A stretch of DNA of 38,883 bases from the NCBI RefSeq assembly GCF_020480685.1, contig NZ_JAJAFU010000023.1:1-38883 (forward strand), in the 5' to 3' direction. Below the pieces are notes generated by a model. The model was not told the origin of the DNA and did no database searches. It worked only from the letters and a program-made list of their open reading frames with translations. Position 1 is the first letter of the stretch, and each line of letters starts with the position of its first letter. This DNA comes from Deferrivibrio essentukiensis (GTDB lineage Bacteria > Chrysiogenota > Deferribacteres > Deferribacterales > Deferrivibrionaceae). This document shows positions 34,048-38,883 of the stretch, in pieces. The translations under genes were made by a program, and so were the position numbers.

Positions 34048-34518
34048 ATGGACAAAAAAAATGTAATTATACTTTTAGCGGTTGTTTTATTGGTGGGGCT
34101 TGTAGTTTTCTCGTTAAGAAGTCGTATTAATCTATCTTTAGGGCTTTTGGTGAAAAAAGTTGATTTCAAGAATGATACTGTTTTTAAAAATTATAAAATT
34201 CAAGATGTGAAAATAGGTAATGACTATGCGGTGCAGCTAAGGGATATAGTAGCAGGAACGGGTGATGGGGTGAAGAGATATTACCGAATTGATATGACTA
34301 TCACTGTGACTGATAGGTCAAGTCAAAAGATGATTGTTAAAAATGATGCACTGACTGCAGCAGTAATCGCCAATACGCTTTCAGAATTTAAGGTGAGTGA
34401 TGTGTCTACAGCTAAAGGGAAAGAGTTTTTAAAAAGTACAATAAAGAAAAATCTCGAAGCCAAGTATGGTGGCAACTTTATAAAGGATGTTTATTTTGAA
34501 AAGTTTATCTACAATTGA
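34048..34518 (+). CDS. FliL-like single-pass membrane protein
   Basis: 156 residues. One transmembrane helix at about residues 7-24 (VIILLAVVLLVGLVVFSL) is followed by a periplasmic domain. The last half has the FliL pattern: YYRIDMTITVTD, then a helical stretch through GKEFLKSTIKKNLEAKYG, then a closing strand DVYFEKFIYN, like the C-terminal VYFTEFVVQ of FliL. FliL surrounds the flagellar stator; whether this is true FliL or a paralogue is open because no other flagellar genes adjoin it. Its end overlaps glnD by 32 bases. Confidence 0.6.
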   Translation: MDKKNVIILLAVVLLVGLVVFSLRSRINLSLGLLVKKVDFKNDTVFKNYKIQDVKIGNDYAVQLRDIVAGTGDGVKRYYRIDMTITVTDRSSQKMIVKNDALTAAVIANTLSEFKVSDVSTAKGKEFLKSTIKKNLEAKYGGNFIKDVYFEKFIYN

Positions 34519-37105
34519 CATTAAATCTTTAAAGAGTAAATTCTGGCACCGTTGGGAAAGTATAAAAGAGAATAGACAAAACACCAGAATATCATGGCAA
34601 ATCATGGGAATGCTTGCTTCACTGTGTGATGATACCGTAAAAGAAATTTATAATTTGATTGATAATCATTCAGAAAATATCTGTTTGTTAGCTATAGGGG
34701 GCTACGCAAGGCAAGAGATGGCTCCATATTCTGATATAGATATTCTTATTTTACACAGGAAGGCTTTAAGTGATAGTGATAAAGATTTAATTAACATTTT
34801 TACCACGACTTTATGGGATTTAAAACTTCAGCCGGGTATTCAAATTAAGGAGTTGTCGGAGATTACCGATGCTGCTCTTGAGGATGAGGTTGTAAAGACT
34901 TCATTCCTTGATAACAGATTTTTGATTGGAGAGGTTGATATATATAATGATTTTTTAAAAATTTTAAATGAAAAGGTTATTAATAGAGGAAAAGAGAAAT
35001 TTTTGCTTCAAAAGGTTTCCGAGCAAAGAAATAGAGCAAAGAAATATAGAGATTCAATATATAAAATTGAACCTAATATCAAAGAAGGTAAAGGTGGCGT
35101 TAGGGACGTAAATACTATCTATTGGATTTCAAAAACCCTTTACAATGATAACACGCTTAGAAATCTGATAAATGCGGGAATTATAGATATTTCAGACTAT
35201 GACGAGCTTGTTGAATCAGCAGAGCTTATACACAGAATAAGGATAGAGATTCACTATTTTCATAATCGAAAATATGATGTTTTGAGCATAGACAGCCAAC
35301 CAAATATTGCTGAAATACTTGGATATATAAATACGTCAAGTATGCTTGCGGTTGAAGTATTTTTAATGGATTACTACAAAGCTGCCAGAAAAATTAGGGA
35401 TATAAGTCGAAAAGTAATAGATAATACGATTGTTAAATTTATTTTTAAAGATAGGACATCAAAGTCTGTCAAAAGTATTGCCACCGACCTTTTTAAATAT
35501 GAAAATTTTATTACAACAAACAATAAAGCGTATTTTTTAGATAATCATAAAAATATTTTGTATGTGTTTTACTATGCAGCTCAATACTCCCTGAGGCTGT
35601 CAGAGTCCTTGAAAGAGCTTTTGGAAGAGAGTCTTTATCTTATTTCGGATAGCTTTGTTAAAAAATATGGTGAAGTCTTTCTTAAAATTATTTCAAAAAC
35701 ACCTTACTCTTCCAAAATATTAACACTCATGGCTGATACAGGGGTTTTACAAAAGTTTATACCAGAATTTGATAAAATAGTGTGTAAACCGCAATTTGAT
35801 ATGTACCATCACTATACTGTTGATGAGCATACGATATTGGCAGTAGGCTACATCGATAAACTTCATGATGCCCTGCCGTCCCAATATGCAGATTACCAAG
35901 ATGAATTTAAAAAGCTGGAAAGGAAAGATTTGCTGATTCTTGCCATACTATTGCACGATATCGGAAAAGGGCAGGGGAAAAACCACTCTATTGTAGGGGC
36001 TAAAATGTCTAAGATAATCTGCAAAAGGTTGGGTATGAATATGGATGATACGGACACTATTTATAACCTTGTTGAGCAACATCTTTTGATGAGCCATATT
36101 TCACAGCGAAGAGATATTTATGACATTGAAGTTATTGAACATTTTATAAGCCATCTAAATAATAAAGAAGAGTTAAGATTGTTGTTTCTCTTAACTTATG
36201 CGGATATGAATGCCGTAGGCGGTAATTTATTTAATGAATGGAAAAATTCATTATTAAAAGAATTATTCAAGAGGGCATATTATCAATTTGACCAGGATGA
36301 CATTCAGACAGAGTTTAAAAATATTGTAGAGAGCAAGAAGAAGAGACTGTTGGAAAGGGTTGCGGGGGATGCTGAGCTTCTTTCCATCTTCAGTATACTT
36401 GAAGATGATTATATATTTTCCAACAAAATAAAACATATCCACAGACACATTAAGATGGCTTCAAGTCTTAAAGACAATATCTCTTTGGTAGAATATGCCG
36501 TAAGAAAGGATATTCACGCAATAAACATTATGGTTTGTACAAAAGACAAGGCGGGTATTTTAAAAAAGCTTGTAGGCGCTATTGCTTATATGGGTTTTAA
36601 TATTTTAGGGGCACAAATATATACTTTTGGCAAAAACATAGCGGTGGACACATTTCAGGTTTCACTTGAAAATGTGGATTTAGAGCAGGTTGAAGCCACT
36701 ATGGACAGGCTTAAGAGCACAATAGACAGTATTCTGCTAAGCAAAAAAGATATTGATTCATTGTTGCAAAAGAGCAGAGCTAATATTTTTGGCAAAAAGA
36801 AGCTGCAACATCATTTGAACAGTAAAGTGAATCTGGATAATGAAATCTCTTCTCAATATTCTGTCATAGATGTTTTTGCTTATGATTATAAAGGACTTTT
36901 GTATGATATTTTGAAAATATTTGAAGAGAATGGTATATATGTCCAAAATGCAAAAATTTCCACTGATGTTGATAGAGTTGTTGATTCATTTGCTGTGACC
37001 GATTTAAACGGTAACAAATTATCTGATAATCTGTTTCAAGAGAAGATTAAACCTTTAATTTTATCAAAACTTGAAAGCCCAAACAAAACTAATGAAAGCT
37101 GCTAA
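34487..37105 (+). CDS. glnD: bifunctional uridylyltransferase/uridylyl-removing enzyme GlnD
   Basis: 872 residues. The nucleotidyltransferase motif is GGYARQEMAPYSDIDILIL (G71 to D85). A GlnE/GlnD-type helical domain follows, then the HD domain (HHYTVDEH near residue 438 and LLHDIGKGQG near 490) that removes uridylyl groups. Two ACT domains sense glutamine at about 680-750 and 793-860. The protein modifies PII according to nitrogen status. The ATG at 34487 lies directly against AAAGG; the TTG at 34496 is better spaced from the same AAAGG (about eight bases), so the true start may be TTG with three residues fewer. The 32-base overlap with the FliL-like gene suggests coupling. Confidence 0.94.
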   Translation: MFILKSLSTIDIKSLKSKFWHRWESIKENRQNTRISWQIMGMLASLCDDTVKEIYNLIDNHSENICLLAIGGYARQEMAPYSDIDILILHRKALSDSDKDLINIFTTTLWDLKLQPGIQIKELSEITDAALEDEVVKTSFLDNRFLIGEVDIYNDFLKILNEKVINRGKEKFLLQKVSEQRNRAKKYRDSIYKIEPNIKEGKGGVRDVNTIYWISKTLYNDNTLRNLINAGIIDISDYDELVESAELIHRIRIEIHYFHNRKYDVLSIDSQPNIAEILGYINTSSMLAVEVFLMDYYKAARKIRDISRKVIDNTIVKFIFKDRTSKSVKSIATDLFKYENFITTNNKAYFLDNHKNILYVFYYAAQYSLRLSESLKELLEESLYLISDSFVKKYGEVFLKIISKTPYSSKILTLMADTGVLQKFIPEFDKIVCKPQFDMYHHYTVDEHTILAVGYIDKLHDALPSQYADYQDEFKKLERKDLLILAILLHDIGKGQGKNHSIVGAKMSKIICKRLGMNMDDTDTIYNLVEQHLLMSHISQRRDIYDIEVIEHFISHLNNKEELRLLFLLTYADMNAVGGNLFNEWKNSLLKELFKRAYYQFDQDDIQTEFKNIVESKKKRLLERVAGDAELLSIFSILEDDYIFSNKIKHIHRHIKMASSLKDNISLVEYAVRKDIHAINIMVCTKDKAGILKKLVGAIAYMGFNILGAQIYTFGKNIAVDTFQVSLENVDLEQVEATMDRLKSTIDSILLSKKDIDSLLQKSRANIFGKKKLQHHLNSKVNLDNEISSQYSVIDVFAYDYKGLLYDILKIFEENGIYVQNAKISTDVDRVVDSFAVTDLNGNKLSDNLFQEKIKPLILSKLESPNKTNESC

Positions 37106-37195
37106 ATGTTGCTAACAGATACAGGTGCAGTAGCTAAAACTATCGCATATGCTAAAATGGTTAAGACATATTTTTATTTTGCACCAACTTTCACA

Positions 37196-38878
37196 CTATT
37201 CGTCTTTGATAACGGTAACCCTTAATATTTCCTCAATGGTTGTGATTCCCATTTTTGCAAGCTTGAGGCCTGAGTCAAACATTGTGGAAAATCCGCCTTG
37301 TATGGCTGCTTTTCTCAATTCCTCACTGTTTGCACCTCTTACAACCATTTCTCTTAAAACAGAATTTATTTTAAGCACTTCATAAATTCCTATTCTTCCT
37401 TGGTATCCGGTATAATGGCACTCAGGGCACCCTTCCCCTTTGACAAATCTCACATTTTCTTCAATTTCGCCAATTCTATCAAGAAATTCTTGAGGTGGAG
37501 TGTATTCAACGGCACAATTCATACATACTTTTCTAACCAATCTTTGTCCGACAATTCCAATCAGTGAGGAGCCTACCAAAAATGGCTCAATCCCCATATC
37601 CATAAGTCTTACAACTGCACTTACTGCATCGTTGGTGTGTATTGTTGACAGGACTAAGTGACCTGTAAGTGAGGCTTGTATTGATATTTCTGCAGTTTCC
37701 TTGTCTCTGATTTCACCAACCATTATAATATCAGGGTCTTGTCTTAAAATAGACCTTAAGGCTGAAGCAAATGTTACATTTGCGGATTCGTCCACCTGGA
37801 CTTGATTGATAAGCTTAAAATTGTATTCAATAGGGTCTTCAACGGTTACAATATTTTTTTCTACTGAGTTTAGCTTTGAAAGGGTAGCATATAAGGTTGT
37901 GGTCTTACCGCTACCTGTAGGTCCTGTGATTAGAATTATCCCGTAAGGTTTTGAAATAATAGACTCGTAAATTTCAAGATTTTGACTACTCATTCCGATA
38001 CTTTTCAAGTCTAAAACCACATTGCTTCTGTCAAGTATCCTTAAAACCACCTTTTCTCCGTAATATGTTGGAAGAGTTGAAGCCCTAAAGTCAATATCTT
38101 TGAAATTAACTCTAATTTTAAACCTTCCATCTTGTGGAGCTCTTTTTTCAGCAATATCCATATTTGCAAGAATCTTTATTCTGGAAGTTATGGGTGAATG
38201 TAAACTTTTGTTAACTGCCAATACCTCATGCAAAATACCGTCAATCCTATATCTTACTCTAAGCTTATCTTCATCCGGTTCAATATGGATATCGCTTGCC
38301 CCCTCATTTATCCCTTTAGCCAAAATACCGTCTACAAGGTTTACAATCGGGGCATCTTGAGATAAACTTTCTAAAAACTCATCATCTGAAAGGTTACCGA
38401 TTATCTTTTTTTCTACATCTGTTGCTATTTTGAACAATCTATCTTCCGTACCATAAATTTTTTCAAGACCGTAGAAAAGGTCATCAGTAGTTAAGAGTAC
38501 CGGTAATATATTTTTTCTTGTCATTCTGGAGAGTTCATCCATAGCATCTATATTCATGGGGTCATTTGTTGCAAGCGTGATTAGATTTTCTGAGTATTTG
38601 AGAGGTATTACTTTATATTTTCTCGCAATCTGCTCAGGGATAAGTTTCTTAAGGTCGGGTGTTAGCTCATAGTCAGAAATGGAGACCATTTCTACTCCCA
38701 ATTGTTCTGATACGGCGTTTAATAAGTCATATTCGGTTATATAGTTAAGGTCGATAAGTGTTTCACCGAGTTTTTTACCTGTCCTTGCCTGCTCACTTAA
38801 GGCTACTTTAAGTTGTGCCTCGGTAATAAGATTTTTACTTAATAGTAATTCACCTATTTTTACTTTTTTAAGCTTCAT
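37196..38878 (-). CDS. mshE: MshE-like pilus extension ATPase (GspE/PilB family)
   Basis: 560 residues. The N-terminus contains two adjacent 24-residue MshEN-type repeats, K7-IGELL through Q30 and K36-LGETL through Q59, the module that binds cyclic di-GMP in MshE. In both, the leading Arg of the canonical RLG is Lys. The ATPase core has Walker A GPTGSGKTTTLYATL, the Asp box and Walker B (VGEIRDKETAEI) and His box (TGHLVLSTIHTND). A tetracysteine zinc site (CMNCA and CPECH) lies near the C-terminus. It powers pilus extension at the inner membrane. It is the only pilus gene of the window on the minus strand, far from its partners. The ATG lies five bases from the window edge, so the ribosome binding site is not visible. 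Confidence 0.9.
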   Translation of the reverse strand: MKLKKVKIGELLLSKNLITEAQLKVALSEQARTGKKLGETLIDLNYITEYDLLNAVSEQLGVEMVSISDYELTPDLKKLIPEQIARKYKVIPLKYSENLITLATNDPMNIDAMDELSRMTRKNILPVLLTTDDLFYGLEKIYGTEDRLFKIATDVEKKIIGNLSDDEFLESLSQDAPIVNLVDGILAKGINEGASDIHIEPDEDKLRVRYRIDGILHEVLAVNKSLHSPITSRIKILANMDIAEKRAPQDGRFKIRVNFKDIDFRASTLPTYYGEKVVLRILDRSNVVLDLKSIGMSSQNLEIYESIISKPYGIILITGPTGSGKTTTLYATLSKLNSVEKNIVTVEDPIEYNFKLINQVQVDESANVTFASALRSILRQDPDIIMVGEIRDKETAEISIQASLTGHLVLSTIHTNDAVSAVVRLMDMGIEPFLVGSSLIGIVGQRLVRKVCMNCAVEYTPPQEFLDRIGEIEENVRFVKGEGCPECHYTGYQGRIGIYEVLKINSVLREMVVRGANSEELRKAAIQGGFSTMFDSGLKLAKMGITTIEEILRVTVIKDE

Positions 38879-38883
38879 ATCTG

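Noticed and set aside
37106-37195. Small gene or terminator between glnD and mshE
   Set aside because: The 90-base convergent gap shows no convincing stem with a T-run and no open frame with a ribosome binding site.

Overview
The window is low-GC bacterial DNA (roughly one third G+C by eye) from a motile, Gram-negative-type organism. It has a secretin, flagellar export genes, a sigma-28-type promoter and a thioredoxin-type arsenate reductase. The gene mix (MSHA-type pilus, long GAPDH, CoA-disulfide reductase with rhodanese, GlnD) would fit a member of the Deferribacterota, but this is inferred from family resemblance and was not checked by any search.

Left part (1-5.7 kb): the tail of an EamA-type transporter, a YgiQ radical-SAM protein, pgsA with a probable leaderless promoter, tRNA-Gly(CCC), and a stand-alone major pilin gene (mshA-like) with its own promoter, inverted-repeat operator candidate and terminator. 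A convergent arsenic operon follows: an ArsR regulator fused to an ArsC-like domain, arsC, and acr3. Two degenerate seven-base-periodic arrays lie in the intergenic DNA on either side of the tRNA-mshA segment.

Centre (5.7-18.9 kb): a long rightward gene cluster for an MSHA-type IV pilus. It starts with a Uma2-family nuclease-like gene and a giant mshQ-like adhesin, continues with an MNT/HEPN (mntA/hepT) toxin-antitoxin pair, then mshC, D, O, P, M, N, I, a pilN-like gene, J, K and the secretin mshL. Most genes overlap or nearly touch, so they are probably translationally coupled. mshI appears to use a non-standard ATA start. The extension ATPase (mshE, with an N-terminal c-di-GMP-binding-type repeat) is 18 kb away at the right edge on the other strand. 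The platform gene mshG and a prepilin peptidase are not in the window.

Right part (18.9-38.9 kb): a chemotaxis receptor gene behind a sigma-28-type promoter but broken by a one-base frameshift; then, leftward, gap (long form), flhB, fliR, a dihydroorotate-dehydrogenase-like gene, ftsK, uppP, rnj, purC, cdr and mtaB; then, rightward, a FliL-like gene overlapping glnD; finally mshE leftward. An orphan rho-independent terminator between mtaB and the FliL-like gene suggests a small RNA.

The most notable points are the layout of the pilus system with a toxin-antitoxin pair inside it, the concentration of Asp-Asn-X-Ser/Thr sequons in its exported proteins, the heptamer-periodic arrays, the ATA start of mshI, two leaderless-type promoters and the fused arsenic regulator. 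All functional names come from sequence motifs read by eye.
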